Of a stretch of DNA of 64,000 nt, positions 52,231 to 62,245 are shown one piece after another (within the stretch, counting starts at the first letter, position 1; each line of letters opens with the position of its first letter). This DNA is from Dasysyrphus tricinctus (lineage: Eukaryota; Arthropoda; Insecta; Diptera; Syrphidae), in contig OY992531.1 of NCBI GenBank assembly GCA_963921185.1, forward strand, positions 150,828,171 through 150,892,170, in the 5' to 3' direction. Position numbers and translations under genes: made by a program. The notes under the pieces were generated by a model that saw only the letters and a list, made by a program, of their open reading frames with translations, had not been told where the DNA came from and did no database searches.

Positions 52231-52860
52231 AATGGATTCATGCGAATCAGCTCTGGAAATTTCATGCAGATCGTATGAGCCGTTGCGAGGATATAGAGAC
52301 ATGACAAAAATTATTTGTTTTTACCCGCCCCATTGCTCAACTAAATTAATGACAACCGCCGCCTGCCTATGCAACGTACTGACCATATCGAAATCAAACA
52401 ATATTTTTTTTCTTGAATTACTGAAAAACCTACCTACAACGATTACAATAACAAAAAACAAATACAAAAACACCCACCCCACGATGCCCAACTGACCTAC
52501 ATCAAGAACCAACCCAATATCGTTCAACCCTTCATACCTACATACATCCATCCTTCAATAAAATTTTTCGATCGCTCGCCTAGCCGGAGCAGCAGCAGCC
52601 AAGTATAATGCAACAAATACACACAAAAATAACAAAACACGAAAGTAAAAACAACCAAAAAATATACATGCCTAACTAAATGACAACATATACTTACCTA
52701 CCTACCTACAATCTTCAATCATAAAGCACCAACAAACACATTCCTTTCCTTTTTGCTTATTGAGGGAAGAGCGCCAAGAACCAACGACAACCTTCCCCCA
52801 GTAAAGCATCTTCACAACTAAAAACAAAAAGTAAAAATGAAAACGACAACTAAAAATATA
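52231..52860. other. Undetermined DNA with CTAC microsatellite
   Basis: No gene recognised; ACTTACCTACCTACCTACAA near 52,692 and scattered A-runs. Confidence 0.45.
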
Positions 52861-52861
52861 C

Positions 52862-52960
52862 AAAGAGGCAAGCATGGTGTTTCAACATGTGGCAAGCAAC
52901 ATTCATGGGTGTGTCAACATGGGTGTGTCAACATCAGACGGTGTGTCAACATTCATCTTC
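52862..52960 (+). repeat. Short repeat GGTGTGTCAACAT
   Basis: Three copies (near 52,908, 52,922 and 52,939) with related TTTCAACATGTGG before them. Confidence 0.7.
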
Positions 52961-52969
52961 ATGATATTA

Positions 52970-53420
52970 CTATAAAGTTCATATACAAAGCCTTGCTGAA
53001 CCTTCATATTATTTTCAAATAATAAAATTTTTAATCATTTTTTGAGAACTATTCAAAGTTATTTTTTGTACCCCTCTCGTCTACGTAAGTGTTTTTCTAC
53101 CAACAAAAATGTTTACCTACACTAAAATGTACTCTGTTCATTTTTCTTCTCAAATGCCTTTCTCTTATCCAGACAAAATGTAGCCAACCTTGATAAAGAA
53201 GTATTTCATACATACAGCGATACAGCGCTCACATTTCACAATGCAATATAAAATATACATACATACACATAAAAAACTTAGGTACCTACATTTAAATACT
53301 CAACCAAAATAAACTAAAAACAGGAACAAACCCACACAAAAAAAATAAAACACAACAAGCAACTTGATACTCAAACACAATTTAAGGTAACATCAAGTTT
53401 AAGTATTATTCACACGAGTT
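52970..53420. other. AT-rich DNA, no gene seen
   Basis: Only a CATACATACACAT tract near 53,260 stands out. Confidence 0.45.
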
Positions 53421-53517
53421 CGATCAAACTGGGACGTAGAGGTACGTCCCAGTCGTTTGAAAAATTGTCTTTTTTTTTTCCTCTGCGTGCGATATCTATG
53501 GAACTATAGTATCTGTG

Positions 53518-53524
53518 GTAAGAG
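53518..53524. repeat. Right target duplication GTAAGAG of the 11.43-kb element
   Basis: See 42,080-42,086. Confidence 0.93.
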
Positions 53525-54499
53525 TTTTTTCGTGGGTGTTATGGAAAACATTCAACACTTGCCCATCCCCCTTAAAAAAACACCCTTTCACCATGGATAT
53601 TTTTGGGGACTGTCTTGATTCTTAGTTCGTATGACAAACGGATCATTCACTCCAAATTTGATTGACATACCCCTGTTTTCAAAGGGCTTTTGGTAATATT
53701 TTACCTGTTGTATCTGAAAAAAAGTCATCATTACATAAAAAGCATAAAAAGGGCTATAACTATTTTTGGGTGGTTGTATCATATTGAATTTGGTTTCATT
53801 AGATTCAGCGTTAAAAAATATCCTTAAGGCATGTATCGTATGGTTAGGTTGTCCCAAAAAAAATATTTTAGTTTGATAGACCTCCAAGTTCTCCCCGTCT
53901 GCACCTCTTCAAATGCATCTACACAAAAAGCCAATGCGGGGATTTTGGGGGACTTTGGATATGTTATAGAGGTTGCAATTCTGCGTCGATTCCAATTTTA
54001 ATATTTCATGAATTAATTTTTTCAAGGTTCCCTATACGATTTGTGCTATTTTTCCTGGTCTAATACAAACTTCTAACAAAAATTAAACAAGAAACAATTG
54101 CATATCATCTGTATATAGCTAGCCGAAAATTAATCTAGGTTTTACAAAAACTGGACGAAAGTAAAGCATAAGTACAAACTTCTAGTCACCTCCATTGCTG
54201 AGAAAATGAATATCATGCAAACTTCACAGTGCAGCTGACAGTGCCTATTGAATTTCACGATTTTTTGTCAAATTTGAACTGATTTTTTTTTTCTTCAAGT
54301 GCATACAAAACTGAAAACGCCTAACTGCTTATTTATAGCAAAGTTCGTTGCTGACGGAAGGACTGTTCTGCTAAATTCAGAGAGAAATTAACACTACAAG
54401 GTGAATTTTTCGATTTCTTTTTTTTTGTAAAGTTTGAGCTTCAAAATCTGAACAGAAATACATGAAGTACCTGAAAAACTTCACAGTGACGTTAACAGA
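53525..54499. repeat. Right palindrome arm, inner part
   Basis: Inverted copy of about 40,960-41,765, with one added stretch (about 53,700-53,880) not present in the left arm. It includes degenerate tandem units near 54,220 and 54,370. No gene. Confidence 0.8.
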
Positions 54500-57475
54500 T
54501 AGCCCAGTCAAAATAGACATAAAAATGTCCAAACCTAGCCAAAATTCCGATAAGGCTAAAAATTAATATAGACCTTCCTTTAGATATAACAAATCAGCTG
54601 TGAAAAGTCCTTGTCAATCCCGCTCGAGCATAAAAAGTTATTGAAGGCCAAGTGTCGAAAAAAATGGTTTTTCACCTATAACTTTGAAACGGTAAATGCT
54701 ATTAAAAGTAGTGTAAGCAAGTTTTTTAGATCGGGCAATTTTCTACAAAAAATATTAGCACACATTTTTTCGTAAGATAGATGGTTTAGGAATTAGAGCT
54801 GTTTTAAAAATGGAAAATTGACGAAAATATCTGTTTTTCGGGTATAACTCCTTAACGGTAAATAATTTTGGAAAGTGTTTCAAGTAACGTTTGTAGACCA
54901 TTTGACTCCTTACACGAAAATATTTTAAAAAAATCCAAGAATGTAACGTTAAAGAGATATAATTATTTTAATAATTTGGTAAAAAGCCAAAAATAACGGT
55001 TTTCTGATTATTACTCGTAAATGACGAAGTTGCTCAAAATTAATGTCTGCTCAGTTTGTAGACGTTTAAATAATTTGCTTAAAAGAATGTTACACTTTTT
55101 CCTTACGAGTGGTCGGTTACAAGATATTGCGATTTCAAAATGGCCAAATGTCAAAATAAAGAATTTTCACGAATAACTCTTAAACGGTAAACGCTATCAT
55201 AAAGTACTGTATGCAGAATTTGTATCAAATGTGGTGCTCTACAAGATAATTTTTTTGTTTTCTTCAAAAATGTATCAATCAAAAGATATAGTTATTTTAA
55301 GAATTTGGTCAAAATTCAAAAATAACGGTTTTTTTAATTTTTATTTTTAAATGGCTAAGTCATTCAAAAAAATTTTAAGCTGAGTTTGTAAAGATTGAAA
55401 TTTACGACCTAATAAAAAGTAAAATTTTGTCTCATACGAGTGATTGGTCAAAAAATATTGCGATTTAAAAACGACCAAATGTCGAAAATATAGGATTTCC
55501 AACTCCTAAACGGTGAATAATATCGAAAAGTAATTTAAGTTAAGTTTGTAGATAATGTGATACTCTACAAGACAATTTTTTTTTTTTCTAAAACTTACAA
55601 TTTAAACGATATAATTATTTTAAGTTTTTATAAGAAGCTTATAACACTGATTTCTTCCCTTTTACTCGAAAATGACGAAGTTGTCTAAAATCAATATATG
55701 CTCAGTTTGAAGACAATAAATTTGCCTACAAAATTAATCCTACCCAAGCAATGATGCACAAGGTATTGTATTAAAAAAAAAATTAAAAACAATCATTTTC
55801 TGCATGATATGCACTCTTTTCCACACCACCTTTGAGGTAGAGTACCTGGCGCAGTTATATTCAAATCCTGGTCAGCTATATACTACCAAAGACCGTATAA
55901 TTATAATTATAATTATACGGTCTTTGATACTACTTAAAACCAACATCATTCAAAACCATACTTGAAAATGTTGCCACGTATAAGGTATAAGGCAAATCAG
56001 TGAAAAATGTGATACTAAAATAAGAATTATTTTTGAAGAAAGACCAACATTTAATGTTAAGATTTAATATGGTGATCACTGAAATCGAGGAATACTATTT
56101 GAAATAACAAAAGTGATTTTGGGTTATAGGCGGGCCAGAATAGGTTTTTTGATAAAATACATAATAATTGAAGAAAAAAACTTTGTCTTCGTATTTTAAA
56201 TAATTTCAACCATTTTAGCCTAGCAATAATTGGCGCATTATAAGGGCGTTTTGAGGGCAAATCTATAAATTATTTAGAATTTTTAGAAATTGAGGTGCCT
56301 TGCTCGAATGGAAAATGTTAAAAAGAAATGTGTAGACAATTTTATAAACTATGACCTCAGCATTGTATTGATTTTAGACAACTTCGTCATTTTCGAGTAA
56401 AAGGGAAGAAATCAGTGTTATTAACTTTTTACAAAAACTTAAAATAATTATATCGTTTAAATTGTAAGTTTTAGAAAAAAAAATAAAAATTGTCTTGTAG
56501 AGTATCACATTCTACAAACTTAGCTTAAATTACTTTTCGATATTATCCACCGTTTAGGAGTTGTAGATGGAAATCCTATATTTTCGACATTTGGTCCTTT
56601 TTAAATCGCAATATTTTTTGACCAATCACTCGTATGAGACAAAATTTTACTTTTTATTAGGTCGTAAATTTCAATCCTTACAAACTCAGCTTAAAATTTT
56701 TTTGAATGACTTAGCCATTTAAAAAAAAAATTAAAAAACCGTTATTTTTGAATTTTTACCAAATTCTTAAAATAACTATATCTTTTGATTGATACATTTT
56801 TAAAGAAAACAAAAAAATTATCTTGTAGAGCACCACATTTGATACAAATTCTGTATACAGTACTTTATGATAGCGTTTACCGTTTAAGAGTCATACGTGA
56901 AAATTCTATATTTTCGACATTTGGCCATATTGAAATCGCAATATCTTGTAACCGACCACTCGTAAGGAAAAATTGTAACATCCTTTCAAGCAGAATATTT
57001 AAACGTGTACAAACTGAGCATACATTAATTTTGAGCAACTTCGTCATTTATGAGTAATAATCAGAAAACCGTTATTTTTGGCTTTTTACCAAATTCTTAA
57101 AATAATTATATCTCTTTAACGTTAAATTTTTGGATTTTTTTAAAAATGTTATCGTGTAAGGAGTCAAATGGTCTACAAACGTTACTTGAAACACTTTCCA
57201 AAATTATTTACCGTTTAGGAGTTATACCCGAAAGAACCGATATTTTCGTCGATCTAAAAAACTTGCTTATACTACTTTTCAATAGCATTTATCGTTTCAA
57301 AGTTATAGGTGAAAAACCATTTTTTTCGACACTTGGCCTTCAATAACTTTTTATGCTCGAGTGGGATTGACAAGGACTTTTCACAGCTGATTTGTTATGT
57401 CTAAAGGAAGGTCTATACCAATCTTCAGCCTCATCGGAGTTTTGGCTAGGTCAAATGTCTATTTTGACTGGACTA
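54500..57475. mobile_element. 2,976-bp palindromic element with 3-bp TSD
   Basis: Ends are TAGCCCAGTCAAAATAGACA and the complement of TAGTCCAGTCAAAATAGACA. AGA flanks it at 54,497-54,499 and 57,476-57,478; the left palindrome arm has the uninterrupted site GTTAACAGAGTGC. Arms of about 1.2 kb (54,500-55,735 and about 56,310-57,475) face each other across a 600-base loop. Each arm holds repeated modules with ACGGTAAAT at roughly 165- and 330-base spacing (54,690, 54,855, 55,180, 55,510). A perfect TA-rich hairpin ACCGTATAATTATAATTATA lies in the loop near 55,891. No coding frame is supported. Confidence 0.9.
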
Positions 57476-58430
57476 AGAGTGCAAAGTGAATTTTTCGACT
57501 TTCTTTTGTCAAATTTGGACTTAAAAATTTGAACTTTTTCTGGAAGTGCATGAAAAGCTCCAAATTTGGACCTTCACTGCAATTTTCTAGGTGGCTCAGT
57601 TCCTGAGAAAAGGGTATATACTTCTAACTTCACACTGATGTCAACAGTGCAAAGTAAATTATTCGATTTTTTTGTCAAATTTCGACGTAAAAATTTGGAC
57701 TTAGTTTTTTCTTGAAGTGCATGAAAAACCGCAAATTTGGACCTTCACTGCAATTTTCTAGCTGGCTCAGTTCCTGAGAAAAGGGTATGTACAGCTAACT
57801 TCACACTGACGTTAACAGTGAAAAATTAATTTATTCGATTTTTTTTTTAATTTGGACTTCAAAATTTGGACATTAATTTTTCTTGAACTGCAAATTAAAC
57901 TGCAAATTTGGACTCTAATTGCAATTTTCTAGCTGGCTCAGTTCCTGAGAAAAGGGCATATACTGCTAACTTCACACTGTTGTTAACAGTGCAAAGTAAA
58001 TTTTTCGATTTTTTTGTCAAATTTGGGCGTACAAATTTGAACCTAGTTTTTTCTTGAAGTGCATAACAAACTGCAAATTTGGATCCTAACTGCAATTTTC
58101 TAGGTGGCTCGGTTGCTGAGAAAAGGGTATGTACTGCTAACTTCACACCGGACGTTAACAGTGAAAAATTACTTTATTCGATTTTTTTTTTCAAAAATTG
58201 GACTTCAAAATTTGGACATTAATTTTTCTTGAACTGCAAATTAAACTGCAAATTTGGAGCCTAACTGCAAATTTCTAAGTAGCACGGTTGCTGAGAAAAG
58301 GACTTTTATGCTAACTTCACAGTGAAGTTAGCAGTACAGTATGAAATTTTTTGTATGTAAGGATTTAGAAATTTCGTTTTTTCCTTTTCTTGAACTGCAA
58401 ATTCAGAGCCTTATTTCAGATTCCTAGCTA
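57476..58430. repeat. Tandem repeats of about 170 bp, right arm (expanded)
   Basis: Units with GCTAACTTCACACTGAYGTT and AACAGTG(C/A)AAA, then CTTGAAGTGCAT and GCAATTTTCTAGSTGGCTC, begin near 57,620, 57,790, 57,965, 58,135 and 58,310. The left arm has only one clear unit of this subtype, so the array has expanded here. Confidence 0.85.
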
Positions 58431-58999
58431 GCCCGGCTGCGTTGGTAATGGCAGTTGTTTTGTGAAGTTTGGTTAAATTCGGTCTTGCGTTTTGCCAAAA
58501 AGGTGCGGAAGTGCACTCTGGTTACCTGTTTTTTTGTAAAAAAAAAAATAAATCAATTGAGTTTGAAAAGAAATCAATTAATCATGAAATTTGATTCTAA
58601 TAAAATAAAAAAAAAATACAGTGGAATTTGGATTGTCCGGAATTCGATTACTCGAGGACAAATAATTAGAATTTTGTTTTGTTAATTTATTCTAGAAATG
58701 TCTGTCTACCCGGGCGGAGCCGGGGCGAGCCAGCTAGTTAAAAATAAAAAAAGGAAAAGAGTGTCATTATCGTCTACTCCAGTTTAAGTAAATTTTACTA
58801 TATTTTTTGTTCTTTTAAAAGTTGTAGCAAAATGCTTTTACTGATTTGATACTCTGACTAAATGAGAAGTCATATGAGTTGTTTGAGTGCATTCAGACGA
58901 TTTGGTATGATTTTTTTGACAGGTCATATGAGAAGTCATAGCAGGTATAGGTATAGCTATTATCGAAACTCATCATTGAAAATTTTAATTATTGATATT
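58431..58999. other. Right palindrome arm, non-repetitive part
   Basis: Mirror of 39,780-40,380, including the CGGGCGGAGCCGGGGCGAGC motif near 58,711. No gene is supported. Confidence 0.6.
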
Positions 59000-59400
59000 G
59001 GTGCCGTGACATAAGGCCAAGTGACATAAGGCCAAATTTGAATATTTGGCCTTATGTCACTTAACAAAAGTGACATAAAGCCAAATTTTAAGAGTACAGT
59101 GAGGTATGTATCGGGGGGGCATGCTGCAACCCTGCAACCCCCCTGCTTGGACTCACTATAGGATTTGGGGTGGGTGCGAGGTTGGGTGTATGCGAAGTAT
59201 TTTTTCCCAAAAATTACTGTTTTTTTTACAAAACATTTTACGTTTGGCCTTAAGTCACAAACTAATTTGGCCTTATGTCACTTCGTAAAAGCGACATTAG
59301 GCCAACTCTTAGAACTTGGCATTAAGTCGCTTTTGGAAAGTCACTTAAGGCCAAAATTTTAAATTTGGCCTTATGTCACTTGGCCTTATGTCACGGCACC
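59000..59400. mobile_element. 401-bp foldback element with 9-bp TSD
   Basis: Ends GGTGCCGTGACATAAGGCCA and its exact complement. ATTGATATT flanks it at 58,991-58,999 and 59,401-59,409; the mirror arm at about 39,755-39,775 has one copy and no insertion. Arms are made of GTGACATAAGGCCAAATTT units in both orientations. The centre is the GC-rich core module copy C. Iterated short arm units and a 9-bp duplication are known for Drosophila FB elements, which are placed with MuDR; kinship is inference. Confidence 0.9.
59095..59208 (+). repeat. GC-rich core module, copy C
   Basis: TACAGTGAGGTATGTATCGG, GGCATGCTGCAACCCTGCAA, CTCACTATAGGATTTGGGGT and GTGCGAGGTTGGGTGTATGC. It forms the centre of the foldback. 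Confidence 0.85.
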
Positions 59401-59499
59401 ATTGATATTGAGTCGTTTAGGAAGTAAAATCATTTATTTTATTGATGGAAAAATAAAGCTTAAGACTTAATTAATATTTATAGCCAAAAAATTTATCCA

Positions 59500-59944
59500 A
59501 ATAGGCCCAACTTTCCACATGTTTTCCACCACGTTTCTTGCCCTCGATAAACGAAAGCAAAATCGTTTCTGTTCTCTCGTTAATCCGATGTTATGTTGCT
59601 GTATGGCTTAAGCAGGTTTTCGCTTAGTGTAAAGGTATCGCCTGCGAAAATGACGTATGGCAGCTTTTTTTCGTAACCATCAATATTTTCTGGAGATTTA
59701 TTTCCAATTCATTTGTCTGAAATTTGTATCCAAATTTCGTGTTAGAAAAAACACCTCCATCATCGGATACCCTTCCATTGGCACCAGCTTCCATCATCAA
59801 AAACTCATAATTCGCATTAACTAGAGCCATCAGAACAATAGCACCTATGTTTTTTGTAGTTAAAATAGTATGCACCGGTACCAGTGGGCAAAGTGTAGGG
59901 TGTCCATTTGAGACCTTTACAAAAAGAGAACATTTTCCTCCCAA
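59500..59944 (-). pseudogene. PIF/Harbinger transposase, C-terminal half (relic, right arm)
   Basis: Inverted counterpart of 39,226-39,700 with the same IVLMALVNANYEFL and NGRVSDDGGVFSN motifs and the same loss of frame before the GDAF motif. The shared stops show that the copy was dead before, or died together with, the inverted duplication. Confidence 0.8.
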
Positions 59945-60092
59945 AGCTTTTAAAAAAGAGAACTTTCAAGCAAAAAATAGAGGACAAAACAGAGAACATT
60001 CAAAACAAGGAAAAATTGGAAAAATTTACTAAACTTAAATTAAAATAACTAAAAATTGAAATAAATCTTTTTTATAAAAATAGAAATGTTAA

Positions 60093-60254
60093 GCGGTCCC
60101 TAGATGCTTAATATTATTGTGCAATATTGGATATTGCACAATATTACTGTCCGTCTATGGATAATATTGAAGGGTTGTGCAATACATTGAAGTAAATCAA
60201 AACCCTTTTGATATTTATTGCACAATATTAAAATATTGTATCGTCTGTGGGTAC
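60093..60254. mobile_element. TTAA-flanked MITE, right arm (truncated by insertion)
   Basis: GCGGTCCCTAGATGCTTAAT after TTAA (60,089-60,092) matches the left-arm MITE read backwards up to 38,916, where the right copy is cut at GTAC by the element that begins at 60,255. The rest presumably lies outside the window. Confidence 0.85.
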
Positions 60255-60829
60255 TAGGGTGGTCCTTAAAATGGACATTGTCTTGGATAGCCTTCATTCT
60301 ATTCACAACATTGAAAAACAATTTCCCTAATTTTTTCAGATTTTTATTTCACCCCCGGTCTCCCTTTTTTCACTTCAAGGTACAAATAATGGAGTTAGGG
60401 TGTTTCTTTTAACACGCGAAAAAAAATCAGAACTTATAGATAAGATTGAGGCGAAAAAAAATTTGTATCTGAGGGGGGTTTATTTTCCCGCGTTCAAGCG
60501 GGAGGGGTAATTTTTTTAAAAATTTGACCCGAAATAGAAAAAAAAATATTAAAAAACAACGGGACCACTTACAATGCTATAGTTTTTTTTAAAGCCATGA
60601 ATTCAGTCTCTTATATGTTTTTTAAATCAAGTTTCTATTGTTAATAGTTTTTGAAACAATAATTTTCAAGCTTAGAAATAAAAACAAAAATAATAATTTC
60701 TTGCGTTTGAAAGTTATTTTTTTCAGAAACTATTTACAATAGAAACTTGATTTAAAAAACATATTAGAGACTGAATTCATGGCCCGATCTCCATTATTTG
60801 CACCTTGAAGTGAAAAAAGGGAGACCAGG
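60255..60829. mobile_element. Foldback fragment (TAGGGTGGTCC end), cut by Gypsy element 2
   Basis: Left arm pieces GGTCTCCCTTTTTTCACTTC (60,357) and CATGAATTCAGTCTCTTATA (60,597) face their complements at 60,800-60,829 and 60,763. The right arm stops in GGGAGACC followed by AGG exactly where the LTR begins. The insertion split the TTAA MITE. No gene. Confidence 0.8.
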
Positions 60830-61234
60830 AGTAATAAGATGAGCACTCACGACAAACGGAAGTAAATTCTGTTTTTTTTTAAAGAATGAAAAGATAAATT
60901 TTTATTTTTTTAAAAATATCTTTATTATTTACAAATTAGATTTAAGTTTTAATTAGGACCGATTCGCTTCAGGTTCAACACTCGACTGACTCTTTCTTAG
61001 AAAGCCTTACATAAGTTGAGTACAATGATAATTAACGGTACAGGTCTTTTCAAGGTTATATAAATTTACATATAAGTTAATATAAGAGATTAGAGTTGAA
61101 AAGAGATAGCTTCACACATATGTATTACTATTTACATTAAAGACAACATTTAGTTAATACATTAACTTGACCTTGAAATTGTGCTCGTACATATGATATA
61201 TGTATGTACATTAATGTATGTATCATATGTGACT
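60830..61234 (-). repeat. 3' LTR of Gypsy element 2 (about 405 bp)
   Basis: The right border follows a purine tract and starts AGTCACATATGATACATAC on the coding strand; the left border is set by the point where the foldback arm stops, giving an end ATCTTATTACT. No second LTR is in the window to confirm it. Confidence 0.65.
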
Positions 61235-61243
61235 CCTCCCGTC
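61235..61243 (-). promoter_or_regulatory. Polypurine tract of Gypsy element 2
   Basis: The coding strand reads GACGGGAGG directly before the LTR start; it would prime plus-strand DNA synthesis. Confidence 0.6.
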
Positions 61244-61593
61244 AAAGTATGGACAATATGTATATAAATTTACAACTTGGTTTACTTATTAAATACTTCT
61301 TGTATGTTAATTTTAAATTACATGATGTTTATAATGAAAACTTAAACTTTATTCAATTAAAAATGAGAAAAACAAAAAAATATATATAAAGCAAAATGTG
61401 GATGCATGTTAATATCTTCAAATGCATAATACTTATGAATCTAAATATGTTAATATTTTCTATTTTATTAATTAAGTTCAGATAAGCAAAAAAAATTAAA
61501 ATGAATATCAAATTATATAAAGGATATGTAATTGGATTTTTATATGTATACATTATGATTTTATTTTATTTAAACGTCTATATTTTTAAGTTT
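61244..61593 (-). other. AT-rich 3' untranslated spacer of Gypsy element 2
   Basis: Only low-complexity frames; the 66-codon frame at 61,353-61,553 is hydrophobic by composition and shows no envelope features. Confidence 0.5.
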
Positions 61594-61878
61594 TTAATCT
61601 GTTGACATTACTCTGTTTGATTTATTTGCGTTTCTGATAGAGTAGTCTCTACCTGTACATTTTGGGTCAAATTTCACATTTTGTATAGATCTTTGATACT
61701 TGTATTTTCTTTTAATTATTTGTCTGTCTCGTTTGTGCCCGTGTTTGTCTTTAAAATACGTTTTACCCTTTTCTTTTACGTCTTTTATTACATATCGAGG
61801 TAAATGTTTAATATTATGGAAACCTAAGTTTTGAACAAGCTCACGCTCACCATAGTTTTGAGGATCTTTCCGTGTCAT
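61594..61878 (-). pseudogene. pol: Integrase C-terminal region, Gypsy element 2
   Basis: The frame of 94 residues ends Pol. LPRYVIKDVKEKGKTYFKDK and RQIIKRKYKYQRS are basic and resemble the chromatin-facing tail of Gypsy integrases. It is out of frame with the integrase core upstream, so at least one frame change lies between 61,880 and 62,050. Confidence 0.65.
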
Positions 61879-61879
61879 G

Positions 61880-62245
61880 TTTAGTTTATCAATTTGTTTT
61901 GTCTTTGAATCTAGAATTCTTTTCCTTAAATGTTCCCATTCTGTTTCGTTTAGCGTAGAATGCAGAAGGTCATTGGGTTTGTACTTCGTTGTAGAATGAA
62001 CAGTGTTATTATAAATTTCGCTTTTAGAGCCAAAGTTTTGTTGTCGATATCTTTATATTCATGATTTAATTTAAATAGTCGAATATGTTCGTTAAGTGTC
62101 GAATGGAATCTTTCTATTGTGGAATTACCTGTGTGAGTATTCGGAGATGTGAAATGATAAAGTATATTTTCTTTATTGAAAAATTTTTTTTAAGTAAGCG
62201 GTATTAAATTCGTTATCAGCTATAATTTTGTTTGGTTTGCCTAAA
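61880..62245 (-). pseudogene. pol: Integrase core, downstream part, Gypsy element 2
   Basis: Minus-strand codons give GKPNKIIADNEFNTAYL (second catalytic D) and, after a frame change at a T-run near 62,190, SPNTHTGNSTIERFHSTLNE (catalytic E). It is separated from the first part by the MITE at 62,246-62,431. Confidence 0.75.

Larger units (their letters stand above)
42087..53517. mobile_element. 11.43-kb giant element with MITE X ends and 7-bp TSD
   Basis: The left end is CACAGATAATAGAGTTACAT and the right end is the complement of CACAGATACTATAGTTCCAT; inverted similarity continues for about 45 bases through AGATATYGCA. The ends match the 310-bp MITE X at 25,231-25,540. The target duplication is a perfect GTAAGAG and the mirror arm gives the empty site. 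The right subterminal region also carries the GGGACGTAGAGGTACGTCCC palindrome as in MITE X. The interior holds a TA-flanked TIR element, three foldbacks, satellite-like arrays, repeat Y and a GC-rich core module, and no frame longer than about 134 codons. It is thus a giant non-autonomous element, possibly of the P/1360/Galileo type by TSD length. Confidence 0.85.
38746..60254. mobile_element. Giant palindromic locus with nested insertions
   Basis: The left arm (38,746-about 41,840) is the inverted copy of the right arm (about 42,010-42,086 plus 53,525-60,254), around a loop of about 170 bases (41,840-42,010). The arms share a TTAA MITE, a Harbinger relic, a GC-rich GGCTCGCCCGGCTCCGCC motif (40,036 and 58,720) and 150-180-bp tandem repeats. 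The right arm has later insertions at 42,087-53,517, 54,500-57,475 and 59,000-59,400, and extra tandem units (57,480-58,150). Without them the arms are about 3.1 and 3.4 kb. Long arms made of tandem repeats are typical of foldback elements, but an inverted duplication of chromosomal DNA is also possible. The outer right end is hidden by another insertion at 60,255. Confidence 0.8.

Noticed and set aside
42087..53517. A transposase or cargo gene in the 11.43-kb element
   Set aside because: All frames are short, low-complexity and without recognisable motifs.
38746..60254. Palindrome as an assembly artefact
   Set aside because: The arms differ by three precise insertions with target duplications, repeat-number changes and point differences, which a mirrored misassembly would not give; it still needs long-read confirmation.
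61353..61553. Envelope gene remnant of Gypsy element 2
   Set aside because: 66 AT-driven hydrophobic codons without signal peptide, cleavage site or cysteines.
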